From assembly GCF_019649055.1 (NCBI RefSeq), contig NW_026570221.1, forward strand, positions 3,472,001 through 3,536,000: a stretch of DNA of 64,000 bases, in the 5' to 3' direction. The notes below the pieces were generated by a model. That model saw only the letters and a list, made by a program, of their open reading frames with translations. It searched no databases and had not been told where the DNA came from. Position 1 is the first letter of the stretch. The number at the start of each line of letters is the position of its first letter. The translations under genes and the position numbers were made by a program. The DNA comes from Paramacrobiotus metropolitanus. Its lineage: Eukaryota; Tardigrada; Eutardigrada; Parachela; Macrobiotidae. Positions 39,151 through 51,090 of the stretch are shown piece by piece.

Positions 39151-41561
39151 CCCCATCAATAATAAACATACGAGTCATAGTAATATCGGTACATTCATTT
39201 AGACGTTTACTTAGACGGGAAACGTATGGATCACAATCACCCTTAAATCAGTGTTTTTTTGTCTCGAAAAAGACAAAATTTGTCCTGGAAGTATTTTGTC
39301 GCAAGCCGACATAACAGAACAATTTTGTCGGTACAAATTGTGCCCTCCCGCCCCCCATCGTTGCGGCTGTTTTCTAAATATTTTATTATGCGTATTGATT
39401 GTATTCTGTGGTACCATACTATTAACTTTTTTGAGCTTGTGCGGATTCTTTGTATGGGCGCTTTTCTTTATTAATCAGCAGGGCGATTTAATTCAGTAGT
39501 TGTGGTGTATGTACTCGTATAAATGTTGGAATAGTTTTCGACTGATACAGAAATGACACCGGCAACGACCATTTAATTATTCCCGGCAACGAACATTTAG
39601 TTAATTTTGGGCAAAATATGTTCATCCTTTCCTGGAAACAAAATTTTTGCTCACTGCGTTCTCCGGACAGCTGCCAGTTTCTGTGTGGATGGTTTGTACA
39701 AACCATCCACTCCAATTTCCCTTGATTAAAATAAAACGTGTGGTTCGATTGGGAAGCACTTAGAGATTCATAACGGTGCAATTCGCACAATAACTGTGCA
39801 ACAATTCGCTGCTTTCCAAAGCAAAGAAATAAGCATCAATTCGTAATAAAATGCGGCTGCACTGTTCAAACGATTTCAAAATCTTTGCCTAAAAGACGCA
39901 GTGACACAGCCTGATGCCCCCGGTTGTTATCCCAAATTAAATAGATCCATATGAGCAGCGTCTGATAATTATTTATTTGGAAATGTAAGACCAGTGAAAT
40001 CAAAGATTCAGTGGTGCAGTGCGGTATGAAGCTTGCGATCGACTGAAATTTCTAGTTTTGAGTTTGCAACTTTGCATCGCGCTAACAACTTTTGCCGCGC
40101 GCAATGAAACTGTACATATGGCGCATTCAGCCGTTGCGACGCGACTCCGTGTGAAATCTTGATAATTTGTGATAAGAGACTTTTTTGATACCAGTAATAT
40201 TATCACGGACGCGTCCGTGCGCGTCTGCTATGGGAGTTCAACTATTAACTGCTTAATGTCTTCTGTTAATTAATCATATGATTAATGAACGGAAACAGGA
40301 AAAATGAAAATAATGAAAAACGTCTTACAGTACTTCCGCGGTGTTCGTTATATACCGTAAGCACGGTACAGAATAATCTGTGTACAAAATAATCTGTGTA
40401 ATAATCTGTGTATGCACGGTACACAGATTATATTGTATAACCGTGCCGTAAGTATACATATAGTATAAGTATGCAATTGCATATAGCGATAATATAGGTA
40501 CATATGTTGTGTGAGTATGTGTATCGAGCTGAATTTAGTTAGATCAGTTTAACATTACCGCCGGTATACCAGGTATTTTGGCTTTTGAAATAATTTATTG
40601 CTGCACCTATCACAAGATCATAAGAGCCGTTATTTTAAAATTTAGCAATAAGTACTGTGGAAAAAAGCGGACCGTTTCGGTTTTGTGCTTACCGTGATTA
40701 GGAATCGGTTTAATTTACAGGCACAAGGCGATTATGTTTTTAATGTTTTTAAGTAATCAACGGAATCGGTTAGTATTTCATGGCGCATGTGAAAAATTAC
40801 ACATGCCGACTTTCATTCATAGTGTCTATTCATTTTTTAGCTGCTCCCAAAATTCAGAAGTCCATAGGTCATACTATCTCTGTTATTATTGTGCGTACTC
40901 TCTGTAGTCTGCGTAGATCTCTCTCCAGATTTGTGAAGTGAAGTATTTATAAAGTGATATTATAAGAAGTATTTTAGATGTTTATACGAAGCGCGGAAGT
41001 GCGGAAGTGGTACCCATATAATTATTATATACATGTAAGTAACATATATAAGTACGTATATGCAGATGCATAATGATGCATACTGCGTCTCATACATAAT
41101 TATTGATCAGAGGCAGATTTGATAACCAGTTAAGATTAAAAACGAAGAACAAAAAATGAAGAAAAACCTATCTTTTAAGGTACTTGTACACCAAGATTCA
41201 TAGAGGTTTTTCCGTGTATACTACTCGTATTTTATGGAGGTTTCTCAATATTATAATAGCGTTCTATAGTAATGCGGTCGAAAGTCCCGTTACGAATTAT
41301 AAATAACAGTTATTATACCGTACATAGGTGCGCAAGCAAAAAACGCGCAAAATGGGTGACTGGAAAGTGCAGCGGCTGATCACCTTATTTTCACAGTTTT
41401 TCAAAATGACAATGCATGAGCGTGTATCCCTTTTTAAAAATTAAAAAAAGGAAAAAATACTTAATGTAAAACATAACAAAAATACATAAAGTATACAAAG
41501 TGTATGCAACTGAGCTTTTGCCGATAAAATACAGGATTACTAGTATGTGTATAAAGGGTGT

Positions 41562-41597
41562 CCATTCATTTCGGAAACCATTCATTTCGGAAACCAT
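41562..41597. repeat. 16-bp repeats, inverted relative to 42,426-42,516
   Basis: Two units of CCATTCATTTCGGAAA occur here. The complementary unit TTTCCGAAATGAATGG occurs about six times at 42,426-42,516, so the 0.85 kb between could form a large loop. Confidence 0.7.
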
Positions 41598-42214
41598 ACG
41601 TTATCACTTGTAACTGCAATACTATTATAACAGTACAGTAGTTTAATATTATTATAACTGGTACTGTTATGTTTAGTAACCAGTGTACAGTCTGCGTACT
41701 TTGTATCTGTACAATTAAACGGGTTCCCGAAATAACAGTAATCCATGGACAAATTCTGTACAATCTTCATTTCAGCGCAACATCAGCGCAACATATTTGT
41801 TTTATCGGCACGTCTCACGTTAGACTGTAACATGTAAATGCATGGTTTATGGGCACGGTTTATTGAATACTTCCACGAGCAACTGCTGTGGTTTTTTTCG
41901 TGTATCAGAGATTATTGTTTTGGTTATGACGCCGCTTATCTGCAGCCCTTTCCGATCGTGCGCACTAATAGTCGCTAAATGCGGGTAACATTGCTGAGCT
42001 CGATTGTGATGCAGTTAATTCTTGTGCTCTCATTGTAACCCACAACACAAGCAAATCGAACCGCCGGCATGACCGTTGTCAGTTCAGTATACAGTACATA
42101 AAAGTTTATGAAAAAGATCCCTGAAATGCTTTTTCGTTGACAATTCACATTCGCAATTCACATTTATCGAATTAGTAGCCCAGGGTTACAAATATTAGAA
42201 ATGACCCACGGGGT

Positions 42215-42345
42215 GGGCTCCAATTACGGGCATGGGCTTGTATTTAGGGGGGGGGCTTCAATTTTTCAAACGACCTTAGGGGTGGGCTCTAATTACGGGG
42301 GGCTTGTATTTGGGGGGGGGCTTCAAATTCGATAAATACGGTATT
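42215..42345. repeat. G-rich duplicated motif ending ATAAATACGG
   Basis: GGGGTGGGCTCYAATTACGGG and CTTGTATTT.GGGGGGGGCTTC occur twice in about 100 bp, ending with TTCGATAAATACGGTA. This is a recognisable interspersed motif of many invertebrate genomes, here with G-runs that could form quadruplexes. Confidence 0.5.
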
Positions 42346-42425
42346 TGTTTCTGTAGACTGTATAATAATGGCCGAATTAACGTTTTCTGTGACTAACTGT
42401 AAAGGAAAAGTGTTGAAATGCATGG

Positions 42426-42516
42426 CTTCCGAAATGAATGATTTCCGAAATGAATGATTTCCGAAATGAATAGTTTCCGAAATGAATGGTTTCCGCAATG
42501 AATGGTTTCCGAAATG
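42426..42516. repeat. 16-bp tandem repeat TTTCCGAAATGAATGG, about six units
   Basis: Near-identical units with single-base variants occur here, complementary to the pair at 41,562-41,597 in the same insertion. Confidence 0.75.
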
Positions 42517-42776
42517 ATAGGGTGCCGTATAAGGTAGCTGCCGATAGGTGCTTGGCATCTGAAGTCAGTCTTTGTAATTTCGTACAAAATTTGCCAAACC
42601 ACGACAATACTCGTGCGAAACGAGATAAAGTTATAACTGCCAAGGCGTTATCAGTCAGCGCTGAAAGCGATTTGCATGAACCGACATGCAGACCTGTGTA
42701 TCATATGCGTTTTTTTGTGAATCACTCATCCGAAACATATAAAACTGTCTTTCCATATAAATGGTATTAATAGGGG

Positions 42777-44459
42777 TTGTTTCTTATTATTTTTAACTGT
42801 ATCCTTGAATATCTCGAGGAAAATAGAAGATTCGGAATTGCTTTTGATGCAATCCCACAGGAAAAAATTGTGAGTATGGCTTTTGCAGACGATTTAACGC
42901 TTATTTGCAATAATAAAGCCAGCATGGGCCGATTAATCCGTGAAGTGAATGTGTGTATGAATTCTATTGGCCTGGTTCTAAATGCCGACAAGTGCCGTTG
43001 TTTTTCTCTTTCAAGAGGTATTTCATGCGAAACGGCGTTTGAAATTAATGGCGTAAGAATTCCGGATATATCGAGTGATCCGATGAAATTTCTTGGTGTA
43101 CATGTGTTTAATAAAAATCAGTCTGTCAACAGTGGAAATTTGGTATATACGAGTCTGGAATCTTTAATGCAACGAGTAGATCATCTGAAATTACGTGCCG
43201 TGTATAAAATGAAAATTTACGATGAGTACGTTGTGGCTTGTATGAGATTTGTGTTAACAATGCATGATCTGTCTCCAGCAGTTGTTAACTCACTAGAAGC
43301 GCTTGTTAATAAATACATAAAAAAATGGCTAAATATTAATGTATCCGCTAACTGTGATTTCTTTTATGTACCGGGGGGGATGAATATCAAGTCTGTGAAA
43401 TCAGTGTACGCGCAATCACACGCTACCTTTGTAACGGACGCGTTGTGCTCTAATGATGCTGTTGTGGCACAGATTGCGAGTGATAACTTAATGTCGGCGT
43501 GTTCTGATAATGATGCTATTGTGGACATTGTGCAAACTTCTATCGAAAGCGGCAGGCAAGGGGGGGCAAACAAGTCAGCAATTAGAAAGCTTGTTAATAG
43601 AAAAGTAAAGCAGCATGTATCGGCGTCGAGAGAAAATCGGATCGAGGGCTTGATACAGCAGGGAGCGTGGCAAGAGATTGTTAAACCCGAGATTGTAGAT
43701 GCGCCATGGAAATCAGTGCTGTACGATCTGTCTGAGAATGTTGTGACTTTTATGATCGAATCGGCTCTCAATATCTCTCCTTCTTTCACCAACTTACTTA
43801 AATGGGGAAAAATCGTTTCGGCCAACTGTGATTTGTGTGGGGCCGATAAAGGATCCCTCTGTCACATCCTTAATAGTTGTTCGGTGTCTCTTAACAGCCA
43901 TCGGTACACCTGGCGCCATAATAGCATTGTTCAAGCTATCTTTCGTTTCTTGACCGGTGTGGCTGATCAAAATAAGTGGGAAATTTTGTCTGACCTAAAT
44001 TCTGAGAACTACGAAAGTCACAATAACACTATCCCTCTTGATGTGCTTCCTACCTCTCTGTGCCCTGATCTATGCTGTGTTAACCGCGGAGAGAAGCGTA
44101 TTATTTTAGCGGAGGTTACCATTCCCTTTGAAACCGTGCACGGATTTGCCAACGCGGAGTCCAGGAAGCGGTGCCGTTACGCCCCTCTGGTAGAGCAGCT
44201 AACCAGTGCCGGATGGCAGACCGACTACTACCATTTAGCCATCGGTTCAAGGGGAATGGTTGCCCGTACTGCTGTGACAGGCATCGACAGAATTGCCACC
44301 ACCATCCGGCAAACTGCCAAAGTGTACCAGATGAAGCAGCTATTTAATAGTTTAAAAGTGATTTCTCTAACCTGTTCTTATGTTATTTTCCTGAATAAAT
44401 CAAATAAAGAGTGGAGTGTACCGCGCCCGAACAACTTGTTCACTGTTAATGCACGGTAG
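42777..44459 (+). CDS. Non-LTR retrotransposon polyprotein, C-terminal part: RT catalytic FADD, zinc knuckle, restriction-like endonuclease
   Basis: The frame resumes the RT domain with LFLIIFNCILEYL and the catalytic MAFADDLTLI. It continues through the thumb (GLVLNADKCRCFSLSRG, MKFLGVHVFN), then has a C-x2-C-x8-H-x4-C knuckle (CDLCGADKGSLCHILNSC). It ends with a restriction-like endonuclease whose active-site segment reads LCPDLCC...RIILAEVTIPFE, followed by GSRGMV. These features identify the R2/R4/NeSL-type order (RT, CCHC, RLE) rather than an APE-type LINE. The frame of 560 codons is intact to the TAG at 44,457-44,459. Together with the 37,733-39,150 part it forms one protein of about 1,030 residues. 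The 3' UTR follows, with no recognised end. Confidence 0.85.
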   Translation: MFLIIFNCILEYLEENRRFGIAFDAIPQEKIVSMAFADDLTLICNNKASMGRLIREVNVCMNSIGLVLNADKCRCFSLSRGISCETAFEINGVRIPDISSDPMKFLGVHVFNKNQSVNSGNLVYTSLESLMQRVDHLKLRAVYKMKIYDEYVVACMRFVLTMHDLSPAVVNSLEALVNKYIKKWLNINVSANCDFFYVPGGMNIKSVKSVYAQSHATFVTDALCSNDAVVAQIASDNLMSACSDNDAIVDIVQTSIESGRQGGANKSAIRKLVNRKVKQHVSASRENRIEGLIQQGAWQEIVKPEIVDAPWKSVLYDLSENVVTFMIESALNISPSFTNLLKWGKIVSANCDLCGADKGSLCHILNSCSVSLNSHRYTWRHNSIVQAIFRFLTGVADQNKWEILSDLNSENYESHNNTIPLDVLPTSLCPDLCCVNRGEKRIILAEVTIPFETVHGFANAESRKRCRYAPLVEQLTSAGWQTDYYHLAIGSRGMVARTAVTGIDRIATTIRQTAKVYQMKQLFNSLKVISLTCSYVIFLNKSNKEWSVPRPNNLFTVNAR

Positions 44460-47400
44460 TCGTTCTTGCTTGCCGGTCGATCTCAGCACGATCGTCAATG
44501 ATGCTGTTAATTGTCCTCGACTTCGTGTCTCCGATGATGGTTGTTGTGAGAGAATGTTCCGTTACAATCCTATATAGAGAATTAGCCTTAGAGAATTCCA
44601 TTTCTGTCACCCTTTTTTGAGCGAACCACTAAACGAAACTTTGATGTCTATATGTCATTCAATAGCCGCGAGTTTGCAGATTTGCAGAAACCAGTCGGTT
44701 TTTTGAAAGTATGTGAAGTTTGAGAGAAAATCATAAAAGAACTTAATATACAAAGTCTACGGGAAAAGTGCAGAACCCACCACTGCAAACCCACCCAAGC
44801 CACCACTGTCACGAACAGCACAGGAAAAGACATCTACACTTGATGGAACTTTGGTGTCCATTAGTTATCGGACTGCCTTTATTTCATAAGATTTTTATTA
44901 AGAGTTAGTTTTTAAAATATGCTGGCTCTGAAAGTGATGTTTCTTAAAGACTGAACATGCAAAATCTCCTGAAAAGTGGGAGCGACCCAAATTCCAAAGA
45001 TAAAGTAGTTGCCTTTCGCAACGGGTTGATTAGATGTGTTATTGAAACTGTTTCCAAAGGGCGGTTGGCTTTTGTAATATCGTGCTGCTGACGTGCCAAT
45101 AAAGTGGAATACTTTACCATTTTTTTCAAATCGCAAATAAACATTATTTTGTGAGAGACTGAAAGTCGTTTCTGAGAATTTTGGTGTTCGACTGGAAATG
45201 ATGTGGACTACTCGAGCAAAACAGCGAGTCCCAGTCCCACCTGGCGTACGCACTAGGATTCAAGTCTAACCGCCACCCGGAGGGAGAGAGCGGCCCAAGG
45301 CAAATCTTTTCACGGCGACTAAATGAGGAGCGCGCGAGCCTCCCGCAGGGGGAGGGAGGGAAGGTTAAAATATTTTTCAGAAAGGATATTTTTCCGCTAA
45401 GGAACGTAGACAAAAACGGTTTTATGAAAACAAAAACCGCATTTTTAGCATTCAAAAATTTAAAATAAACAGAAGATTTAAAAAGCGAAGCTTATCAGCA
45501 TTCAAATCTATCTTTCCCCCAGCTATAAAGCAATCCGTCAGATCATCTCCCATCAAAGGTCAAAACAAAAAAATTAAGGGACGACCCTCCCCGGTGCGCC
45601 TGGGTGCGACAAGCTACATTAATGAACCATCTGTGAGGACGTAAGCGTGAAGCGACAATGCGTTTAATGGGTTGGGGATGTTGTGGGCGTTTCATGGGTT
45701 GGGTTGGGGATGGGTTGGGGTTGGGGATGCGACAATGCGTTGGGGATGTACTATACGAATGCATAGATTTTTGCCGAACTTGAAACAAAAATTTTATAAG
45801 CACGTAACAGAAAGCGGAATCATAGGCGGCGCCTATCTGCAGCGGGGGTCGCAAGCAAGACACTGCACTGCGCTTAAGTTGTCGACGTTAATTAATAAAA
45901 AATTCACCAAAGAACACAACGAAATTTTGAAGTCTTCATCAGGTTTAAATTGTTTGTGTGTAAACAGTTGGAGGAAACTGGAAAATATTTTTATTCTAAG
46001 TGGTCTAAAGGTTGACATCGGTGGTCGTATCACTGGATTGTTTTGTCGGGACGCACTGACTAAAATTTAGCGAAGCTCCGAATGGTATCTGAACCAGTAG
46101 AAGTACGGCAATACGGCTACAAAATTTCAGTAATTATGGAGCTTTTTTTATTTGTAGTTCTTGACAACTGACCGGCATATGCTGCTGATTGATTTGCGAG
46201 AAGCTTAAAAACTTTGTTTTATAATTGCAACCAAAAAGGACATATTCCTGGAAATTTTCAAATTTTTCGGGTCTAAGTTAAGGTTAAATCCGAAGTCAGC
46301 GGAACGCGACAATGTAATCTCAAAACGGCCTTAAACATTTAATTATTAAACTGTGATACTTTCTAACTGCTACCAATCTGTCAGTGAACTATGGCCAAAA
46401 GCCCAAAATAAAGAATAATTTACGACATTTTATGATAAGCATAACCAAACAGGTATTGGGCAAATACCGTTTGTCTCTGCCAATGAAACTAATCAAACTA
46501 TATTATTATTAATATTCTTATACGCTCCGCTCAATAAAGCTAAATTTGCAGTCATGGGTTTGTACTTTGTAGTTTTGCTAAATAAAAATTTATCGCCGAT
46601 TTATTCCGCGCAGTTTGCGCGGGGTCTACTATTTACCTTATTGCGATATAGAAATTAAGTTATGTAGTATTATGTACAGTCGCAAAAAGAACAGGACAAT
46701 TTTTTTTTTTAAAGTTTAGTCTCTCCATGCTTTCCCTTTTACTCCATTTCATTCTTTTAAAAAAATTTCTGAAAATTTTTAAATAAACTTGAAATTAAAT
46801 TAAATTAGGCATCGGAGGTTTTGGGTTTTAATGCCGGGAGACTAAACGCTGTAAGTAAAGTAAAGAAAAAGGTATATGTAATGGGATCATGAATATAAGA
46901 CAAAATGTACTGTCCTGTCCTTTTGTGTGACTATAGGATATTCGGTATGTAAGTAATGGTCAGGCATGCACGCCTGGACAGGGAAGAATCGCAATAAAGG
47001 TTGTATTTTTTTTTACGCCTAATGCCTATAGATATAAAATGAAGCATCTCTACTGCGTACAACCGCCGTTCCTGACTTTCTGAACGCCACACAGCCCACA
47101 GGGGTGTAGCCGCCAGCCGCTGCCATCCCTAGGTTAAATGCACTGTTAATAACGTTAGTACTCCCATTACGTTATAAGACAGATGTACGTTATAGGGGTA
47201 AACGTTGCACAGAGAACTGCCGTGGTGTTATAGTCAGCACAACCGAACAGTCCGGTTCTTAGCCGCATGCACATAATGATGGGGTGAATGCCATATAAGG
47301 GCGTACGTTACGAGGGGCTTCACTGTATCCTGTAAATATCAATCTAAAGTTTTAGTGCTGAATTTGTGTCCTAGGGTGCATTCACGTGCAAGAATGAACT

Positions 47401-47500
47401 TGCAGCGGTACGATCGATTTATCGTAGCACAAAATCCTAGGAATTTTTCATACGCTATTTGATAATACTTGTTAGCTGTTACAGCGATTAATTTTTGTCC
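44460..47500. other. Mostly non-coding; G-rich tract and small palindrome inside
   Basis: The first 150 bases are likely the retrotransposon 3' UTR. At 45,660-45,745 a tract of GGGTTGGGGATG-like units occurs. CCGCGCAGTTTGCGCGG lies at 46,606-46,622. I looked for the reactive-loop exon of the serpin here and did not find it. Confidence 0.3.
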
Positions 47501-47660
47501 TCAAAGAATAACAGTCAAAAAAAATTTCGAGGAACACCAAAAAATAACCTAAGAAAACTTAAGAATGTGACAAAGTCAGGAAAACCTAACACGAGATAAG
47601 AAACCCAAAGACAACCTAAGAAAAACAAGGAAAATCCAGGAAAATTAAAAAAACCTGTGA
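47500..47660. repeat. Degenerate CCTAAGAAA repeats
   Basis: Repeated AACCTAAGAAAA-like words resemble the inner arm of the foldback elements at 19.9 and 48.7 kb, so this may be a partial relic of one. Confidence 0.4.
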
Positions 47661-47919
47661 AAAGAGAAAAGTGCGTCGAATTAATCTACTCGCGACTTGA
47701 TCTTAGAAAGCGACAGAAGTCTCAAGACAACATGTTTGCAAGCATATGTCATGCGTGAAAAGGTCGCAAAGGTAAAATGTCTCAAAGCAAGCTCTCCCAC
47801 CGTCTCTATGTGAAATGTCTTTCGGCGTAAAGTCGCGCGTCGATTTTTTGTTTATAAGTTAGCCCAGTTGTATTACTGGCGACAGGCTGACCACTTTTTA
47901 TTGGTGGTATCATGCTTAC

Positions 47920-48627
47920 CAATGTACACCTGTTGCTTAATCTTGTCTATGCAGATGGGTACCGACGTTATGCCGGAGAAGTCGGCCGTGGTTGTGAAAG
48001 CCGACCGCATCCCCAGATCCTGCAGCGTGCTCTCCAGGTCGATGCTCTGCTCTATGGAGAACTTGGGTAACTGAATTGTGCCGTACGTGATGGGCTGCAG
48101 CGAGTCCAGCGCCTTTTCCAGCATCTTCGGCGTCAAGGCCTGCTGGAGACCCGACAATGCGGAACCCGGTGTCCACGTGGGAGATCCGTCGTTCTTTCCC
48201 GGCAGAATGAAGCAAGCGCTGGAGCGCTGGTCGCCGTACCACAACTGCAGGAATCGCGCTCCGCCTAATTCCTTACTTTCATAATACTGGCACTTCGTCA
48301 GCACGTGCATGGTGTCCACCATCACGGTGCGGCCGTCGGCCAGGGTGAAGGGCTTCTTGACGGTGTCCCGCTCGGGAAATACACAATTCCATTCCGCTTG
48401 GAAATACACCGCGCTGATCAATATAAACACGGTAACGGGCGTTATATCCGCAGGAGCCAGGATATCGCGAATGGTGCCGGAAGTGGAATCCTCCACGAAT
48501 TTATTTATGCGCTCCACGGCTTCACCGGGCTCGGTGCGGAAGCGCGCAGGATGGCACACGGTGTTCAACAAAGTGCTGAGAGTGTCGGTGAAGTTGGTTT
48601 TGAGGGGATAATCTTCGTCAACATATC
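47920..48627 (-). CDS. Serpin exon, central part (helix F to strand before the reactive loop)
   Basis: The exon is bordered by an acceptor (CTGGCCACAGCAG) at its start and a consensus donor (ATTG then GTAAGC) at 47,919. It encodes the serpin core: YVDEDYPLKTNFTDTL, INKFVEDSTSGTIRDIL, FILISAVYFQAEWNCVFPER, TVMVDTMHVLTKCQYYESKE, and IQLPKFSIEQSIDLESTLQD then GMRSAFTTTADFSGI and IDKIKQQVYI. Serpins trap proteases through a reactive loop. Here the exon stops just before the hinge and loop, which must be in another exon that I could not find. Codons past the donor (to 47,873) are intron. The N-terminal exon is at 52,156-52,387. The two do not join in frame directly, so about 35 intermediate residues are missing or unlocated. 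Confidence 0.75.
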
Positions 48628-48663
48628 CTGCTGTGGCCAGGAGTTTGAGCATGGGCCCAGAGT

Positions 48664-49493
48664 GGCCCGCGCTCAAGCTCGGACTTGGACTCGGACTTGG
48701 ACTACTAAAACTTGGACTTGGACTACACTTGGACTCTAAAACTCGGACTTCACTTGGACTCTAAAACTTGGACTTTATGATTTGGACTTGGAATTAGGCG
48801 TTTCTTATGTTTCTTATGTCTTCTTACGTTTCTTCATGTTTTCTTAGGTTTCTTAGGTTTCTCGGGTTTCTTAGGTGTTCTTAGGTTTTCTTTGGTTTTT
48901 TTTTATGTCGTTTTGATTTCTTAGGTTTTTCTGGTTTCTTAGGTTTCTCATGTCTCTTAGGTTTCTTAAGTGTTCTTAGGTTCTTTAGGTGTTATTAGGT
49001 TTTTAGGTGTCTTATGTTTCTCAGGTTTCTTAAGTTTCTCAGGTTTTTTAGGTGTTCTTAGGTTTTTTAGGTCTCTTAGGTTTCTTAGGTTCCCAAGGCT
49101 TCTTAGGTTTCTCAGAATACCAAAGAATACCTAGATAACACAGGAAATCTTAGTAACCTCAGAAACCTAAGAACACCCAACAAACCTAAGAAACCTAAGA
49201 AAACCAAAGAAGCCTCAGAAACCTAAGAACCTCAGAAACCTAAGAAACCTATGAAGACCAAAGAAACCGAAAAAACCTAAGAAAGCTAAGAAACCTAAAT
49301 AACCTAAGAAACCTGAGAAACCTGAGAAAACATGAAGAAACGTAAGAAGACATGAGAAACTAAATCTAAGTCTAAATCATAAAGTCCAAGTTTTAGAGTC
49401 AAAGGGAGGTCCGAGTTTTAGAGTTCAAGCGAAGTCCAAGTCCAAGTTTTAGTAGTCCAAGTCCGAGTCCAAGTCCGAGTTTGAGCATGGGCC
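48664..49493. mobile_element. 830-bp foldback element, copy 2
   Basis: The architecture matches 19,869-20,776: ends GGCCCGCGCTCAAGCTCGG and complement GGCCCATGCTCAAACTCGG, outer TTGGACTCTAAAACTTGGAC arrays and inner TTCTTAGGTTT/AAACCTAAGAA arrays meeting near 49,130. No clean target duplication is visible. The left flank itself contains GAGTTTGAGCATGGGCCC, which looks like another element end, suggesting nested insertion. It sits in the serpin intron 36 bp upstream of the exon's acceptor. Confidence 0.7.
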
Positions 49494-49499
49494 TGCCCG

Positions 49500-50224
49500 G
49501 GCCCTAACACATAACGCATTTCCCCGTTGCACTTGGATAGATAGCCGCTGTCTAAAATACTAAATACTCTATTAAAAATAAATAGAATTGAAGGGATAAT
49601 CTTCGTCTAAGGTCAGGTCTCGTGCTATAGTTAACGCTCTGTCATCGAAAGAAATATTGCCTGCTTTACTAAAAGTTTCGCTGAATTTTTTTTATGCGAA
49701 ACCCATAAAAGTAAGCTGCACTAATTTTAGTCCTTATAAGTTCTTAGATTGTTGGGTCTCAGAATTTTTGTGAACTATTTTATGTTCTTCAAGGTTTTGT
49801 TTCTTCTGATTGTTTTTCTTATGCTATTCCTACGCTATTTCAGTTTTCTTTATTTTAATTCTTTTGTTATGCTAATTTCATATTCCTCTGCCCCTCAGAT
49901 GTTATTCTTGCGTTATCCGTACACTGCCTTTCACACCCTTTCACTCTGTACACAACCTTTTGCACTCCCTTTCATTTCGTGCACAACCTTTTATTTTTTC
50001 AATTTTTTCACAGCAGATTTATTTCTGGAACTGCCGCTTTTTCGTTAACAGCAGTTATTGCTGCATACTAAGCGAAACACACCAGTACCAGGTGTGTTTC
50101 GCTTTGTTTCGGCAGTGAATCACCAGCTTCGGCATCGCTCCCTTCATCGTTGAGCATTTTGTCAACAAAATCATCTAGAAATTTTTCATACTGCTCCAAA
50201 AATCGGGAAAATTTCTCTGTGGTG
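49500..50224. other. Non-coding, no feature recognised
   Basis: T-rich sequence within the presumed serpin intron; a 99-codon frame here is hydrophobic low-complexity and not supported. Confidence 0.3.
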
Positions 50225-50600
50225 CTAGGTCAGCTAACCCTGTCCACTAGAAAGGAGTGATAGCTCGGTAACCAGCTCACCTACAGATAGTCTCAGCTAT
50301 GGGCTCTGTGCACAGAACAGTAGTGGTCGTTCACTCGTTCACCTGGCGGACTGTCTGCACTGGACTGTTGTGGTAGCGCGGTCAGTTGTCACACTGGACA
50401 GCAGCGTTAGCTCGGTCACTTGTTCACCTAACGGGCTCATTGCATTGGGCAGCAGTGGTAGCTCGGTCACTCACTATGTGAATTAGCGATTTTGCTCACT
50501 GTTTTGCTCACTGGACGGCAGTGGTAACTCGGTAACTCACACACTCAGTTAGCGATTTCGCTCGCTGGTCAGTAAAGGTATCTCGGCCACTCACTCACCT
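50225..50600. repeat. 51-bp tandem repeat array, copy 2
   Basis: The units are the same as at 35,664-36,300 (for example GTTAGCTCGGTCACTTGTTC, ACCTAACGGGCTC, GGGCAGCAGT) with more divergence and several partial units. Confidence 0.65.
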
Positions 50601-50789
50601 TAAATATTAAATGCGGCTATTTGCTTTTAGCAGTTGTTTAGAAGAGTGGTCCTGCAAAAACCGAACAGCCCGATGTCCGTATGGTTAAGAGTTAAGACCA
50701 ACCATTATATTGCAAATGTGCCGTCAACATAAATCGATAGGCTAACTTGTGATTACTTAATTTTGTGGTTGATGTGGTACGAAAATAAG

Positions 50790-51090
50790 TTCAATTTATT
50801 ACGTTTTGTTTGCGTATTTAATAATTTATGTTGCGTATTGTATCCAAGCAAAATTTTTCAAGTTTCAAGGTCACCTTGAAACTGGGTTGGATCGTTTGCG
50901 GCATCGTGCCGGTACGATTCTGATCTGACGTATTGAAAAACAAAAGTCATGTAACGCAGTTCTGGACCACGGCCGATCTAACTGTGGTATCAGATTTTTT
51001 TAAAAGTTGTTGGTTAGAGAGATCTCCAGACTGTGGGAGGCCGCGCGTAATATTGATCTTTTTCTTAACATAAAAGTTTGGTAGTGCACC
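50790..51090 (+). repeat. Dispersed repeat R2, copy 2
   Basis: This is the counterpart of 36,310-36,690, again directly after the 51-bp array. It lies within the serpin intron. Confidence 0.6.

Larger units (their letters stand above)
39151..42776. mobile_element. 3,626-bp insertion inside the RT domain
   Basis: Removing this segment restores the RT reading frame exactly between TGTGCG and TTGTTTCTT. Its ends are short and inverted (CCCCATCAATAATA left; complement of the right end CCCCTATTAATACCA). TT is present on both sides (39,149-39,150 and 42,777-42,778), a possible 2-bp target duplication. It has no transposase-like frame; inside are a GACAAAATTTGTC cluster, an AATCTGTGTA repeat near 40,370-40,440, and 16-bp repeats in opposite orientation. 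It is probably a non-autonomous DNA transposon. Confidence 0.7.

Noticed and set aside
43364-43825. 153-codon minus-strand frame
   Set aside because: It is a shadow of the reverse transcriptase and endonuclease frame on the plus strand.
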